Shown here: one piece after another, positions 8,191-16,616 of the stretch
Layout of the letters: each line of letters starts with the position of its first letter
Numbering within the stretch: position 1 is the first letter of the stretch
Assembly: GCF_009904055.1 (NCBI RefSeq)
Contig: NZ_WYDP01000001.1
Location: 186,001 to 250,000, forward strand
Source of the DNA: Rubellimicrobium sp. CFH 75288
GTDB taxonomy: Bacteria > Pseudomonadota > Alphaproteobacteria > Rhodobacterales > Rhodobacteraceae
Direction of reading: 5' to 3'
Length of the DNA: 64,000 bases
Notes under the pieces: model-generated
What the model was told of the DNA's origin: nothing
Seen by the model: only the letters and a program-made list of their open reading frames with translations
The model's database searches: none
Made by a program: the position numbers and the translations under genes

Positions 8191-9699
8191 ATGCTCGATT
8201 CTCCCCTTCCCGCCCCGGCGCCCAAGGTCATCGACGGGCTGACCGGCCCGTGGGAGATGGTGATCGGGCTCGAGGTGCACGCGCAGATCGCCTCGCGCGC
8301 CAAGCTGTTCTCCGGCGCCTCCACCGCCGTGGGCGCCGAGCCCAACAGCCAGGTGAGCTTCGTCGATGCCGGCATGCCGGGCATGCTGCCCGTCCCCAAC
8401 GAGGGCTGCATCGCCCAGGCCGTGCGCACCGGGCTGGGTCTCCGGGCGCGGATCAACCTGCGCTCGGCCTTCGACCGCAAGAACTACTTCTACCCCGACC
8501 TGCCGCAGGGCTACCAGATCAGCCAGCTCTTTCACCCCCTCGTGGGCGAGGGCGAGGTCTGGGTGGACATGCCCGGACCCAGCCGCCGGCGCGTCCGCAT
8601 CGAACGCATCCATGTCGAGCAGGACGCCGGCAAGTCGATCCACGACATGGACCCCGCGCTCTCCTTCGTGGACCTCAACCGCACCGGCGTCGCGCTCATG
8701 GAGATCGTGAGCCGCCCCGACATCCGCAGCCCCGAGGAGGCGGCCGCCTATGTCGCCAAGCTGCGCCAGATCATGCGCTATCTCGGCACCTGCGACGGCG
8801 ACATGCAGCACGGCAACCTGCGCGCCGACGTCAACGTGTCGGTCTGCCGCCCCGGCGCGTGGGAGCGGTTCATGGCGGGCGACCCCTCTGGCCTCGGCAC
8901 CCGCTGCGAGATCAAGAACATGAACTCGCTGCGCTTCATCCAGCAGGCCATCGACTATGAGGCGCGCCGCCAGATCGCCATTCTCGAGGACGGCGGCACG
9001 GTCGTGCAGGAGACGCGCCTCTACGACCCCGACCGGGGCGAGACGCGGTCCATGCGCTCCAAGGAGGAGGCGCACGACTACCGCTACTTCCCCGACCCCG
9101 ATCTCCTGCCGCTCGAGCTCGATCAGGCGTGGGTCGATGCGCTCGCCGCGAGCCTGCCGGAACTGCCCGACGACAAGCGCGCCCGTTTCGTCGCGCAGTA
9201 CGGGCTTTCGGACTACGACGCCGCCGTGCTGACTGCCGAAGCCTCGGACGCGGCCTTCTTCGAGCAGGTGGCGGCGGGGCGTGACGGCAAGATGGCGGCG
9301 AACTGGGTCATCAACGACCTGTTCGGCCGGCTCAGGAAGGACGGCCTCGCACTCTCCGACAGCCCCGTGTCGCCCGACCAGCTGGGCGCCATCCTCGACC
9401 TGATCGCCTCGGGCGACATTTCGGGCAAGATCGCCAAGGACCTGTTCGAGATCGTCTGGACCGAGGGCGGCGACCCCCGCGCCATCGTCGAGGCGCGCGG
9501 CATGCGGCAGGTCACCGACACCGCCGCCATCGAGGCGGCCGTGGATGCGGTGATCCGCGACAACCCCGCCCAGGCCGAGAAGGCGCGCGCCCAGCCCAAG
9601 CTCGCGGGCTGGTTCGTGGGTCAGGTCATGAAGGCCACGGGCGGCAAGGCCAATCCGGCGGCTGTCAACGAACTGGTCGCGCGCAAGCTGGGCCTCTGA
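8191..9699 (+). CDS. gatB: Aspartyl/glutamyl-tRNA(Asn/Gln) amidotransferase subunit B
   Basis: 502 residues. GatB, with GatA and GatC, turns mischarged Glu-tRNA(Gln) or Asp-tRNA(Asn) into Gln- and Asn-tRNA in the cytoplasm. The N-terminal cradle starts with [12 protein letters not shown] (residues 20-31), followed by [19 protein letters not shown] and the HVEQDAGKS kinase-site region. The C-terminal YqeY-like tail binds tRNA and ends with [21 protein letters not shown] lies 10 bases before the ATG. gatA and gatC are not in the window. Full length and no missing motif. Confidence 0.96.
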   Translation: MLDSPLPAPAPKVIDGLTGPWEMVIGLEVHAQIASRAKLFSGASTAVGAEPNSQVSFVDAGMPGMLPVPNEGCIAQAVRTGLGLRARINLRSAFDRKNYFYPDLPQGYQISQLFHPLVGEGEVWVDMPGPSRRRVRIERIHVEQDAGKSIHDMDPALSFVDLNRTGVALMEIVSRPDIRSPEEAAAYVAKLRQIMRYLGTCDGDMQHGNLRADVNVSVCRPGAWERFMAGDPSGLGTRCEIKNMNSLRFIQQAIDYEARRQIAILEDGGTVVQETRLYDPDRGETRSMRSKEEAHDYRYFPDPDLLPLELDQAWVDALAASLPELPDDKRARFVAQYGLSDYDAAVLTAEASDAAFFEQVAAGRDGKMAANWVINDLFGRLRKDGLALSDSPVSPDQLGAILDLIASGDISGKIAKDLFEIVWTEGGDPRAIVEARGMRQVTDTAAIEAAVDAVIRDNPAQAEKARAQPKLAGWFVGQVMKATGGKANPAAVNELVARKLGL

Positions 9700-9766
9700 C
9701 AGGGGGCTTCGCCTCGCCGCCGCCATGCGCTACCGTCCCGCGAACCCCGAGGGGAGAGCCGCCGCG

Positions 9767-10291
9767 ATGCCCGATCACGAATACCGCGTCCTGCCCGCCC
9801 CCCGCAGGGCGACCCGCATCAAGGGCGCCAGGTCGCCCGAGGAGCGCTTTGCCCGCGCGGTCGAGGCCGAGCTGAACCGCCTGGCCGCCGAAGGCTGGGA
9901 ATTCGTCCGGTCCGAGACGCTGCCCTGCGAACGGCGGCGCGGCTGGTTCGGCGGCACCGAATCGCACCCCCAGACCCTTCTGGTCTTCCGCCGCGAGGCG
10001 GCGGGCGGCGCGGCCGACCGGGCCGATCCGGAGCGCGCGGCGACGCTCGCGGCGATCCGCGGGCTGCGGGCGGAGCCTGCGCCGCCGCGCCCGGCACCCG
10101 CCTTCCCTGCGCCTCTCGCGCCGCGCCCTGCCGCCCGGCGCTTCACGCCGCCGCCGCCGGCCGCTTCCCCCGCCAACGCGACCGAGCCGACCATGCCGCC
10201 CCTCACGGTCGTGGAGGGCCGCTCCGCACGAGGCGACGAGCCCGCTCCCGAGCCGCGATCGGACGAGGAAGGTCGCCCCGCCGCGAACTAG
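9767..10291 (+). CDS. DUF4177-type protein
   Basis: 174 residues. The first 80 resemble the DUF4177 family found across Rhodobacterales: HEYRVLPAPRRATRIKGARS, then LNRLAAEGWEFVRSETLPCE and LLVFRREA. The rest is a Pro/Ala-rich tail without a recognised domain. Function is unknown. The ATG at 9767 is preferred over one 42 bases upstream because GAGGGGAGAG lies 10 bases before it and homology begins there. The stop overlaps the convergent bolA stop by 4 bases. Confidence 0.7.
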   Translation: MPDHEYRVLPAPRRATRIKGARSPEERFARAVEAELNRLAAEGWEFVRSETLPCERRRGWFGGTESHPQTLLVFRREAAGGAADRADPERAATLAAIRGLRAEPAPPRPAPAFPAPLAPRPAARRFTPPPPAASPANATEPTMPPLTVVEGRSARGDEPAPEPRSDEEGRPAAN

Positions 10292-10545
10292 CCCGACGCC
10301 TCGATCGCCAGCGCATGGAGGCGGCCGATCACGTCGGGCCCCAGCGCGGCATGGATGGCCCGATGCCGCTCGATCCGGCTCAGGGGGGCGAGCGCCGGCG
10401 CATCGATGCGGATGCGCCAGTGCGTTCCGCCGCCGTCCCGCCAGCCGGCATGGCCGCGATGCGCCTCGCTCTCGTCGATGACCTCCAGGCGGGTCGGCGC
10501 CAGAGCCGCCGCCAGCCGCTGGCGCATGATCTCCTCAAGATCCAC
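10288..10545 (-). CDS. bolA: BolA-family protein
   Basis: 85 residues, the whole length of a BolA domain. The family signature LEVIDESEAHRGHAG is at residues 20-34, with the conserved His that binds a 2Fe-2S cluster together with a monothiol glutaredoxin, and HRAIHAAL near residue 62. BolA proteins act in iron sensing or Fe-S delivery; which one here cannot be told. GTG start at 10545; the downstream ATG at 10527 has a GAGGAG close by and is an alternative. It is divergent from the J-domain gene, an arrangement seen next to cobS/cobT in related bacteria. Confidence 0.88.
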   Translation of the reverse strand: MDLEEIMRQRLAAALAPTRLEVIDESEAHRGHAGWRDGGGTHWRIRIDAPALAPLSRIERHRAIHAALGPDVIGRLHALAIEASG

Positions 10546-10561
10546 TTTTTTCGGCCGCCCC

Positions 10562-10610
10562 CTTTCCGTCCTCGCCCCGATGATTAAACTCGCGCGTCCG
10601 GGACGGAAAG
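10562..10610. repeat. Ten-base inverted repeat between bolA and the J-domain gene
   Basis: CTTTCCGTCC (10562-10571) and GGACGGAAAG (10601-10610) are perfect reverse complements separated by 29 bases, in the 86-base divergent intergenic region. Arm centres are 39 bases apart, so this is not a terminator hairpin; it looks like paired operator half-sites or two copies of one factor's site. Direct observation; the role is inferred. Confidence 0.55.
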
Positions 10611-10631
10611 AGCGGCAGGAGAGCGGTTCCC

Positions 10632-11264
10632 ATGGTTAAACCCGACCCTTTCGGCTTCGACATGTCCGTCTCCTCGGCCAAGAAGCGCAGCACGCGCGGC
10701 CGGCGCGGCATGACCGGCGCCTCGGAGACCTCGAACCGCGTCTGCGATCATCCGGACTGTCAGGAACGCGGCGCCTTCCGGGCGCCGAAATCGCCGGATT
10801 CGCTCGACGATTACTGGTGGTTCTGCAAGGAGCATGTCCGCGAGTACAACCTGAAGTGGAACTTCTTCCAGGGCGCGACCGAACAGGACTTCCTGCGCCA
10901 GGTGGAGAACGACCGCTTCTGGGGCCGGCCGACCAAACCCTTCGGCCGCCGGTCGGAGGAGCAGCGGGCCTGGGCCCGGCTCGGCGTGGACGATCCTCAT
11001 CAGGTCCTGGGCGAGAACGCGACGCGCAATCCCGGACCGCGCGCCGGCACGCGCCGCCTGCCGCCCACCGAGCGGCGGGCCATCGAGATCCTGGACCTGC
11101 GGGACACCGCCACCAAGTCGGAAATCCGCAAGGCCTACAAGGCTCTGGTGAAGGTTCTTCACCCGGACATGAACGGCGGCGACCGCAGCCAGGAGGAGCA
11201 GCTCTCCGAGGTGGTCTGGGCCTGGGACCAGCTCAAGGACAGCCGCAACTTTCCCGACGGCTGA
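10632..11264 (+). CDS. J-domain (DnaJ-like) protein
   Basis: 210 residues. An N-terminal region conserved in Rhodobacterales contains CDHPDCQERGAFRAPKSP and the aromatic WWFCKEHVREYNLKWNFF block (residues 38-80), with several Cys/His that could bind metal. The C-terminal J domain (about 150-208) carries the essential HPD in VKVLHPDMNGG. It should stimulate an Hsp70. In related genomes this gene sits directly before cobS, suggesting a role in cobaltochelatase assembly; here a sigma/anti-sigma pair on the other strand intervenes. ATG at 10632; MSVSS at 10662 is possible. Confidence 0.88.
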   Translation: MVKPDPFGFDMSVSSAKKRSTRGRRGMTGASETSNRVCDHPDCQERGAFRAPKSPDSLDDYWWFCKEHVREYNLKWNFFQGATEQDFLRQVENDRFWGRPTKPFGRRSEEQRAWARLGVDDPHQVLGENATRNPGPRAGTRRLPPTERRAIEILDLRDTATKSEIRKAYKALVKVLHPDMNGGDRSQEEQLSEVVWAWDQLKDSRNFPDG

Positions 11265-11274
11265 GCCTCCGCGG

Positions 11275-11967
11275 TCAGAGAACCGTCAGCGGCCCCATCG
11301 CGAGCGTCGCGCCGGTCGGCCGGCCCGTGGGCGAGCCGCCGGGCGGCTCGTCGCTGATGGCAAGGATCGCGCCCGCCATTCGCGGTCGCAGGTCCTCGGC
11401 CACGCTCAGCAGGCTTTCGGGCGCCTCCGGCAGCACCCCGAGGGAGACGGGCTCGGCACCCGGCGGGACGAGCCACAATTCCTGGGACCGGCCGGGCACC
11501 ACCCCCCCGGCCTGCCGGTGCAGCCGCAGCTCGCCCGTCGCGGGATCGAAATGCGCCAGGACCACGAGCGAGGAATCCTGCGCGGCGATCTGCGCCTCGT
11601 AGAGCGTGACGGGCTCGTCGGGCCGCCCCACCCAGCCCATGCTGGTCACCCACAGGACGATCAGCGCCGCCGCGAGCCCGCCGAGAATCGCCGGCAGCAC
11701 CCCCAGCCGCCGCCACAGGCTCTGTTCCTCCTCGGGAAAGAGGCGGCGATGCAGCGCCGCCTCGACGCCGGGCGGGGGCGGCAGGGCCGGCAGGTCCGCC
11801 GCCATCCGGGCCATGTCCTCGGTCCAGAGGGTCACCAGCGCGCAGAAGGGGGGATCGACCGCCATCCGGGCCTCGAAGGCCCGCTCCTCCTCGGGGGTAA
11901 GCAGGCCGAGGACGTATTCCGCCGTCACGGCGATGTCGTCCTGTTCGTCCTCGCTCCAGCGGCTCAT
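11275..11967 (-). CDS. Anti-sigma factor (RskA-like, membrane)
   Basis: 230 residues. The cytoplasmic N-terminus (residues 10-60, AEYVLGLLTPEEERAFEARM) has the anti-sigma fold of the RskA/RskA-like group without a zinc HxxxCxxC motif. One membrane span follows at about 89-111. The outer C-terminal domain ends with GSPTGRPTGATLAMGPLTVL, typical of the RskA C-terminal domain. It should hold the upstream ECF sigma factor inactive until an envelope signal triggers its proteolysis. Ten bases separate it from the sigma gene. Confidence 0.88.
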   Translation of the reverse strand: MSRWSEDEQDDIAVTAEYVLGLLTPEEERAFEARMAVDPPFCALVTLWTEDMARMAADLPALPPPPGVEAALHRRLFPEEEQSLWRRLGVLPAILGGLAAALIVLWVTSMGWVGRPDEPVTLYEAQIAAQDSSLVVLAHFDPATGELRLHRQAGGVVPGRSQELWLVPPGAEPVSLGVLPEAPESLLSVAEDLRPRMAGAILAISDEPPGGSPTGRPTGATLAMGPLTVL

Positions 11968-11977
11968 CGCGGGACCC

Positions 11978-12523
11978 TCATGTGCCCAGACACTCGCGCA
12001 GACGGATCAGCGACCGCCTGAGCCAGGTTCGCACGGTGTTGAGCGGGATGCCGTAATGCCGCGCGAGGTCCGCATAGGTGTCGCCGTGCAGATAGGCCCG
12101 GCGCACCGCATCGGCCCGGTCGGGGTCGAGCGTGCCGAGGCATTCGGCGATCCGCCCGCGCAGCTGCGCCGCCGCCGCGGCATCCTCGGGCGTCGGGGAC
12201 AGGTCGGCCAGATCGGCCGCAGCCTCGATCTGCGTGACGGGGGCGGAGCGGCGGGCGCGCAGCCGGTCGATGCTGTGGTTGCGCGCCACGGTGATGAGCC
12301 AGGTCATGGGCGACAGGCCGTTCTGCCGGTAGCGGTCCGCGTTGTGCCAGAGCTTGACGAAGATCTCCTGCAGCGCGTCCTCGGCCTCGCCCCGGTCACC
12401 GAGAACCCGCAGCGCGATCCCGTAGAGCTTGGGGGCCGTGGCGGCGTAGAGGGCCGACAGCGCCTTGCGGTCGCCCATCGCCATGCGGGCGATCAGTCCC
12501 TCGATCTCGGCCAGGCTGGTCAT
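11978..12523 (-). CDS. ECF-type RNA polymerase sigma factor
   Basis: 181 residues. Region 2 is at about 20-85 (GEAEDALQEIFVKLW, then LSPMTWLITVARNHSIDRLR). Region 4 is at about 125-178 (DAVRRAYLHGDTYADLARHY, then IPLNTVRTWLRRSLIRLREC). Cotranscribed with its anti-sigma. ATG at 12523 chosen for GGAGGGACC upstream; longer in-frame versions begin in non-conserved sequence. It sits between the J-domain gene and cobS, on the opposite strand. Its own promoter cannot be identified by eye in the 110-base gap shared with cobS. Confidence 0.9.
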   Translation of the reverse strand: MTSLAEIEGLIARMAMGDRKALSALYAATAPKLYGIALRVLGDRGEAEDALQEIFVKLWHNADRYRQNGLSPMTWLITVARNHSIDRLRARRSAPVTQIEAAADLADLSPTPEDAAAAAQLRGRIAECLGTLDPDRADAVRRAYLHGDTYADLARHYGIPLNTVRTWLRRSLIRLRECLGT

Positions 12524-12633
12524 GGTCCCTCCGACCACCACTTTGCGCCGGCCGGGGGACTTGTCCAGCCCGCTGGCGGCCTTGAACCCGCCCGGCCGAT
12601 GATCCATGACCGGGCGAGCACACGGAGGCCCCG

Positions 12634-13614
12634 ATGCACGCCAGGGACGACAAGGCCCGCCCGACCGAGGAGATCGACGTCCGCGAGGTCTTCGGCTTCG
12701 ACAGCGACATGAAGGTGAAGGCCTTCGCCGAGCCGACCGAGCGCGTCCCCGCCCTCGACCCGACCTACAAGTTCGACCCGGACACGACGCTCGCGATCCT
12801 GGCGGGCTTCGCCTACAACCGCCGGGTGATGATCCAGGGCTATCACGGCACCGGCAAGTCCACCCATATCGAGCAGGTCGCCGCGCGCCTCAACTGGCCC
12901 ATGGTGCGGGTCAACCTCGACAGCCACATCAGCCGCATCGACCTCATCGGCAAGGACGCGATCAAGCTGCGCGACGGCAAGCAGGTGACCGAGTTCCAGG
13001 AGGGCATCCTCCCCTGGGCGCTGCGCAACCCCTGCGCCATCGTGTTCGACGAATACGACGCGGGCCGCCCCGACGTGATGTTCGTGATCCAGCGCGTCCT
13101 CGAATCGGACGGCAAGCTCACGCTGCTCGACCAGAACGAGATCATCACCCCCCACCCGTCCTTCCGCCTCTTTGCCACGGCCAACACGGTGGGCCTCGGG
13201 GACACGACGGGGCTTTATCACGGCGTCCAGCAGATCAACCAGGCGCAGATGGACCGCTGGAGCCTCGTGGCCACGCTCAACTACCTCAGCCACGACGCCG
13301 AGGCCGCGATCGTGCTGGCCAAGGTGCCCCACTACAACACCGAGAAGGGTCGCCGGATCATCAACCAGATGGTGACGGTCGCGCAGCTGACGCGGACGGC
13401 CTTCATGGCGGGCGATCTCAGCACCGTGATGTCGCCCCGCACCGTCATCAACTGGGCCCAGAACGCCGAGATCTTCCGCTCGGTGGGCTACGCCTTCCGC
13501 CTCACCTTTCTCAACAAGTGCGACGAGCTGGAGCGCCAGACGGTGGCCGAGTTCTACCAGCGCTGTTTCGCCGAGGAGCTCCCCGAGAGCGCGGTCGCCA
13601 TGGCGATGCGCTGA
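12634..13614 (+). CDS. cobS: Cobaltochelatase subunit CobS (AAA+ ATPase)
   Basis: 326 residues. AAA+ motor of the aerobic cobaltochelatase; with CobT it forms the chaperone-like complex that drives CobN to insert cobalt into hydrogenobyrinate a,c-diamide in B12 synthesis. Walker [10 protein letters not shown] is at residues 69-77 and Walker [10 protein letters not shown] near 147-155; the sensor-type sequence FRLFATANT follows. The N-terminal [14 protein letters not shown] block is typical of CobS. In relatives cobT follows directly; here 3 kb and four genes separate them. cobN is not in the window. Confidence 0.95.
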   Translation: MHARDDKARPTEEIDVREVFGFDSDMKVKAFAEPTERVPALDPTYKFDPDTTLAILAGFAYNRRVMIQGYHGTGKSTHIEQVAARLNWPMVRVNLDSHISRIDLIGKDAIKLRDGKQVTEFQEGILPWALRNPCAIVFDEYDAGRPDVMFVIQRVLESDGKLTLLDQNEIITPHPSFRLFATANTVGLGDTTGLYHGVQQINQAQMDRWSLVATLNYLSHDAEAAIVLAKVPHYNTEKGRRIINQMVTVAQLTRTAFMAGDLSTVMSPRTVINWAQNAEIFRSVGYAFRLTFLNKCDELERQTVAEFYQRCFAEELPESAVAMAMR

Positions 13615-13782
13615 AATCCGCCTTCGGCCTCCGGTTTACGGCCGTAATCCCCTGAGCCGAGAGTCACCGTCTCTGCCTCCGGGAGGCTGGCCGACCGGGA
13701 GGCCCGGGCTCTTTCTCGGCGCGGGGCGCAACCGACAGACGCCCCGCGGCATCCCGAGCGGATGCAAGAGAGGGAGAAAGCC

Positions 13783-14520
13783 ATGTCCATCATCAACGGC
13801 ACCGGGGAAGCCGACCTGCTCCGCGGGACTCCGAATGCCGACACGATCCGGGGCTTCGACGGCGAGGACACGATCTTCGGACTCGACGGCGACGACCTGC
13901 TGCAGGGCGGCGACGACAACGACCGCATCTTCGGCGGCAACGGCAACGATCGCATTCAGGGCGGCAAGGGCGAAGACACGATGTGGGGTGACGCCGGCGA
14001 CGACGTCATCACGGACGAGTCGGGCAATGACAGCGCCTATGGGGGCGCCGGCAACGACACGATCAACCTCGGCGAGGGCAACGACCTGCTCGATGGCGGC
14101 GCCGGCAACGATATCCTCATCGGTGGCTCCGGCAACGACCGCCTGTTCGGCGGCGGCGGCGCCGACACGCTGCGCGGCGACGAGGGCAATGACGACCTCT
14201 TCGGCGGGGCAGGCGCCGACGTGATGTTCGGCGGCGAGGGCAACGACGTGCTCGATGGCGGGCTTGGCAACGACCGCATGACGGGCGGCGAAGGCGCAGA
14301 CCGCTTCGTGTTCACGGCCGGCCGCGATGTCATCACGGACTTCGAGGACGGCGACGACGATATCGACCTGAGCGGCCTCTCCTCGGTCAACAGCTTCCGC
14401 GAAGCCATCGCCCGGGCTTCCCAGACGGGCAACAACGTCACCTTCAGCTTCGACGAAGGCACGCTGATCCTCCAGAACACCCGACTGGCGAACCTCGACA
14501 GCGACGACTTCATCTTCTGA
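13783..14520 (+). CDS. RTX calcium-binding secreted protein, copy 1
   Basis: 245 residues, nearly all glycine/aspartate nonapeptides of the GGxGxDxLx type (for example GGAGNDTINLGEGNDLLDGG), which fold as a calcium-loaded beta-roll outside the cell. No Sec signal; the last 60 residues and the end LDSDDFIF look like an uncleaved type I secretion signal. No enzymatic domain is present. No ABC transporter, membrane fusion protein or outer-membrane channel for it lies in the window. ATG at 13783 follows GAGGGAGAAAGCC. It has exactly the length of the next gene and is its tandem paralog. Confidence 0.88.
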   Translation: MSIINGTGEADLLRGTPNADTIRGFDGEDTIFGLDGDDLLQGGDDNDRIFGGNGNDRIQGGKGEDTMWGDAGDDVITDESGNDSAYGGAGNDTINLGEGNDLLDGGAGNDILIGGSGNDRLFGGGGADTLRGDEGNDDLFGGAGADVMFGGEGNDVLDGGLGNDRMTGGEGADRFVFTAGRDVITDFEDGDDDIDLSGLSSVNSFREAIARASQTGNNVTFSFDEGTLILQNTRLANLDSDDFIF

Positions 14521-14597
14521 GCAGCCGCTCTAGGTGAAGCAGCCCCGGAGCCGCGCGCCCCGATGCGCCCGGCTCGTCATCCAGTAGCGAGGACGCC

Positions 14598-15335
14598 ATG
14601 TCTGTCATCAACGGCACTTCCGGCAACGATACCCTGCGCGGCACCTCCCGCGCGGACACCATCCGCGGCTTCGAGGGCAACGACACGCTGTTCGGCCTCG
14701 ACGGCGGCGACCTGCTGCTCGGCGGGCCCGGCCGCGACCTGCTCTACGGGGGCAATGGCGCCGACCGCCTCCAGGGCGCCGGCGGCAACGACCGGCTCTT
14801 CGGCGGGGACGGCAACGACACCCTGCGCGGCGGGGCCGGCGACGATGTCATCACCGATCAGGAGGACGACGACGACAACAACGACGACCGCGCCTGGGGG
14901 GGCGGCGGCAACGACACGATCCGCCTCGGCGACGGCGACGACCTGCTCTATGGCGGCGCCGGGGCCGACCGGCTCTTCGGAGGGGACGACGACGACCGGC
15001 TCTTCGGCGGTGCCGGCAACGACGTCCTGTTCGGCGGCGACGACGACGATCTGCTCGACGGCGGACGAGGCAACGACCGGCTGACCGGCGGGGAGGGCGA
15101 CGACCGCTTCGTGTTCCGGTCGGGCCGCGACGTTATCACCGACTTCCAGCGCGGCGACGACGACGATGACGACGTCATCGACCTCAGCAACCTCGATTCG
15201 GTCAGCAACTTCCGCCAGGCCATCGCCCGCGCCAGCCAGCAGGGCAGCGACGTGGTGTTCAACTTCTCCGAAGGCCAGCTCACGCTCCAGAACACACGCC
15301 TGTCGAGTCTCGACAGCGACGACTTCGTGTTCTGA
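14598..15335 (+). CDS. RTX calcium-binding secreted protein, copy 2
   Basis: 245 residues, paralog of the gene 77 bases upstream: both begin MS-[IV]-INGT and share GLDGxDLLxGG near residue 40, FREAIARASQ/FRQAIARASQ near residue 205 and the end LDSDDF-[IV]-F. About 13 RTX repeats. Two Asp-rich insertions are encoded by GAC-repeat tracts (14865-14888 and 15155-15175), making this copy more acidic than copy 1. Probable type I secretion substrate with a structural or calcium-binding role; no catalytic domain. A hairpin at 15456-15478 may end the transcript. Confidence 0.88.
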   Translation: MSVINGTSGNDTLRGTSRADTIRGFEGNDTLFGLDGGDLLLGGPGRDLLYGGNGADRLQGAGGNDRLFGGDGNDTLRGGAGDDVITDQEDDDDNNDDRAWGGGGNDTIRLGDGDDLLYGGAGADRLFGGDDDDRLFGGAGNDVLFGGDDDDLLDGGRGNDRLTGGEGDDRFVFRSGRDVITDFQRGDDDDDDVIDLSNLDSVSNFRQAIARASQQGSDVVFNFSEGQLTLQNTRLSSLDSDDFVF

Positions 15336-15455
15336 CCCGAAGGGTCGGGGTGTTGCGCGAACCGCCCATGGTGCGCGCGGTGGTGTAACGGATCGTTAAG
15401 GGTTCGGGGCGATGCTGCGGCCATGACCGCCTGCACCGCCCCTCCCGTCCCTTCC

Positions 15456-15478
15456 GCCCCCGCCCCTCCGGCGGGGGC
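15456..15478. terminator. Hairpin between RTX copy 2 and the FMN reductase gene
   Basis: GCCCCCGCC and GGCGGGGGC form a perfect 9-base stem with a 5-base loop, between convergent genes (121 bases after the RTX stop, 22 bases after the reductase stop). There is only TT after it on the plus strand, so termination is probable but not certain. Confidence 0.5.
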
Positions 15479-15500
15479 TTCCGGCCTGCCCGGACCGCGT

Positions 15501-16094
15501 TCAGCCCTCGGCGCGCGCGGCCTTCAGGATGCGGGCATACCACACGACCTGATCCAGCATGTCCTTGAGCGAGCCGCCAAGCTGGCCGTCCAAGGCCTCC
15601 ATCGGCTCGGCCGCCTCGTTGTAGGGCCCGACGCGCCAGAAGTCGGAACCCCCGATATGGACGCCCGCGCGCACGGGGACCATCTGCAGCTCGACCGCCA
15701 TCAGGCGCAGCTGCTCGATCGCGCGCGCGGCCCCCACGCTGCCGTAGCCGATCGCCCCCATCGGCTTGCGGTTCCAGTTCACATAGTCCCAGTCCAGCGC
15801 GTTCTTGAGCGGCCCCGTGACCGAGCGGTTGTATTCCGCCACAAGGAACACGTAGCCGTCGAAGGACTTCACCGCCTCGTTCCACTTCTGCGCCCTGGGA
15901 TCGGGCGTCGGCATGAAGGCGTTGGAGGCGGGCGCGTCGAAGAACGGCAGGTCGAAGTCGCGGATGTCCAGGATCTCCGCCTCCATGTCGCCGCGGGCCC
16001 GCATCTTGGACAGGGCCCATTGCGCGGGCTTGTCGGCCCAGCGCGTCGGACGGGTGGACGAGATCACGAGGGCGATGCGCGGCGTGTCGGCCAT
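15501..16094 (-). CDS. NAD(P)H-dependent FMN reductase (flavodoxin-fold)
   Basis: 197 residues. The N-terminal phosphate-binding loop is [11 protein letters not shown] (residues 12-22), followed by [13 protein letters not shown] and [20 protein letters not shown], the flavin-contact loop of this family. It reduces FMN or quinones with NAD(P)H in the cytoplasm. Located between cobS and cobT but on the opposite strand. Reduced flavin is needed for corrin cobalt reduction, so a link to B12 is conceivable; this is inference, since such reductases are common and promiscuous. Confidence 0.85.
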   Translation of the reverse strand: MADTPRIALVISSTRPTRWADKPAQWALSKMRARGDMEAEILDIRDFDLPFFDAPASNAFMPTPDPRAQKWNEAVKSFDGYVFLVAEYNRSVTGPLKNALDWDYVNWNRKPMGAIGYGSVGAARAIEQLRLMAVELQMVPVRAGVHIGGSDFWRVGPYNEAAEPMEALDGQLGGSLKDMLDQVVWYARILKAARAEG

Positions 16095-16165
16095 GGCTGC
16101 GGGTCTCCCGAAGGGGTTGAGGCACTGGCGCAGAAGCTGGGCGACCCCGCCGCGGCGGACAACCT

Positions 16166-16196
16166 GCCCTGCCGCACGGCCCCTGTGCGGCGGGGC
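16166..16196 (-). terminator. Hairpin after the small exported protein gene
   Basis: GCCCTGCCGCAC and GTGCGGCGGGGC make a 12-base stem (one G-T pair) with a 7-base loop, three bases beyond the stop of the minus-strand gene at 16200. No T-run follows, so it may terminate with Rho or protect the 3' end. Confidence 0.45.
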
Positions 16197-16199
16197 GCG

Positions 16200-16514
16200 T
16201 CAGGACCTGTCCCCGGCCGTCCCCTCCACCGCCTCCGTACCCTCCTCCACCGCCCCGGCCAGGTCGGCCAGCCCCCCGGCCAGCTCCTCCAGCGCCCCGG
16301 CATCCTCCAGGCCCAGTTCGACGACCACCTCCTCGATCCGGATCGAGACGCCCGTCAGGCGGATGACCAGCCCCAGACCGTCCGCCTCCGCCGCCACCGC
16401 CCGCTCCGCGCCGTCGCGGGGAGCGTCCTCGTCGCTGCCTTCGGGGTCTTGGGCGGCAGCCGCTCCGGCCAGCCAGGGGAGGATGGCGAGACACAGGATG
16501 GCACGAGGCGGCAC
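16200..16514 (-). CDS. Small exported protein of unknown function
   Basis: 104 residues, not recognised. A signal peptide with an AAAAQD-type cleavage site near residue 21 ([17 protein letters not shown]) is followed by an acidic, helix-prone mature part with [20 protein letters not shown] and [21 protein letters not shown] start with GAGGAGGG six bases upstream. It is divergent from cobT. The signal peptide, ribosome site and the hairpin just after the stop together support a real gene despite the lack of a known family. Confidence 0.6.
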   Translation of the reverse strand: MPPRAILCLAILPWLAGAAAAQDPEGSDEDAPRDGAERAVAAEADGLGLVIRLTGVSIRIEEVVVELGLEDAGALEELAGGLADLAGAVEEGTEAVEGTAGDRS

Positions 16515-16581
16515 GGCACCCTCCTCACGGTTCGGCCCTTTCGGGGTCAACGGCTCCGCCCCGGCGGCGTTCCCTGCGCCC

Positions 16582-16610
16582 TTGCCGCCCCCCCGGGCCG
16601 GTGCTTTATC
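16582..16610 (+). promoter_or_regulatory. Candidate cobT promoter (leaderless transcript)
   Basis: TTGCCG (16582-16587), 17 bases, TTTATC (16605-16610). The cobT ATG starts at 16617, so transcription would begin at or next to the start codon. No Shine-Dalgarno is visible before the ATG, which agrees with a leaderless mRNA. Inference from pattern. Confidence 0.45.
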
Positions 16611-16616
16611 TCCGTC

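Noticed and set aside
13675-13687. GCCTCC-G-GGAGGC palindrome after cobS
   Set aside because: Loop of one base cannot form a proper hairpin and no T-run follows; not called a terminator.
13783-15335. RTX repeat DNA considered as a CRISPR or tandem-repeat array
   Set aside because: The repeats are 27-base coding units with drifting sequence in one reading frame, with no constant repeat and spacer structure.
15386-15398. TAACG-GAT-CGTTA dyad after RTX copy 2
   Set aside because: Only 5 bases per arm, located after the gene and with no nearby start on either strand.
15423-16616. Upstream in-frame extension of cobT
   Set aside because: It runs antisense through the FMN reductase and the small exported gene; CobT homology starts at 16617.
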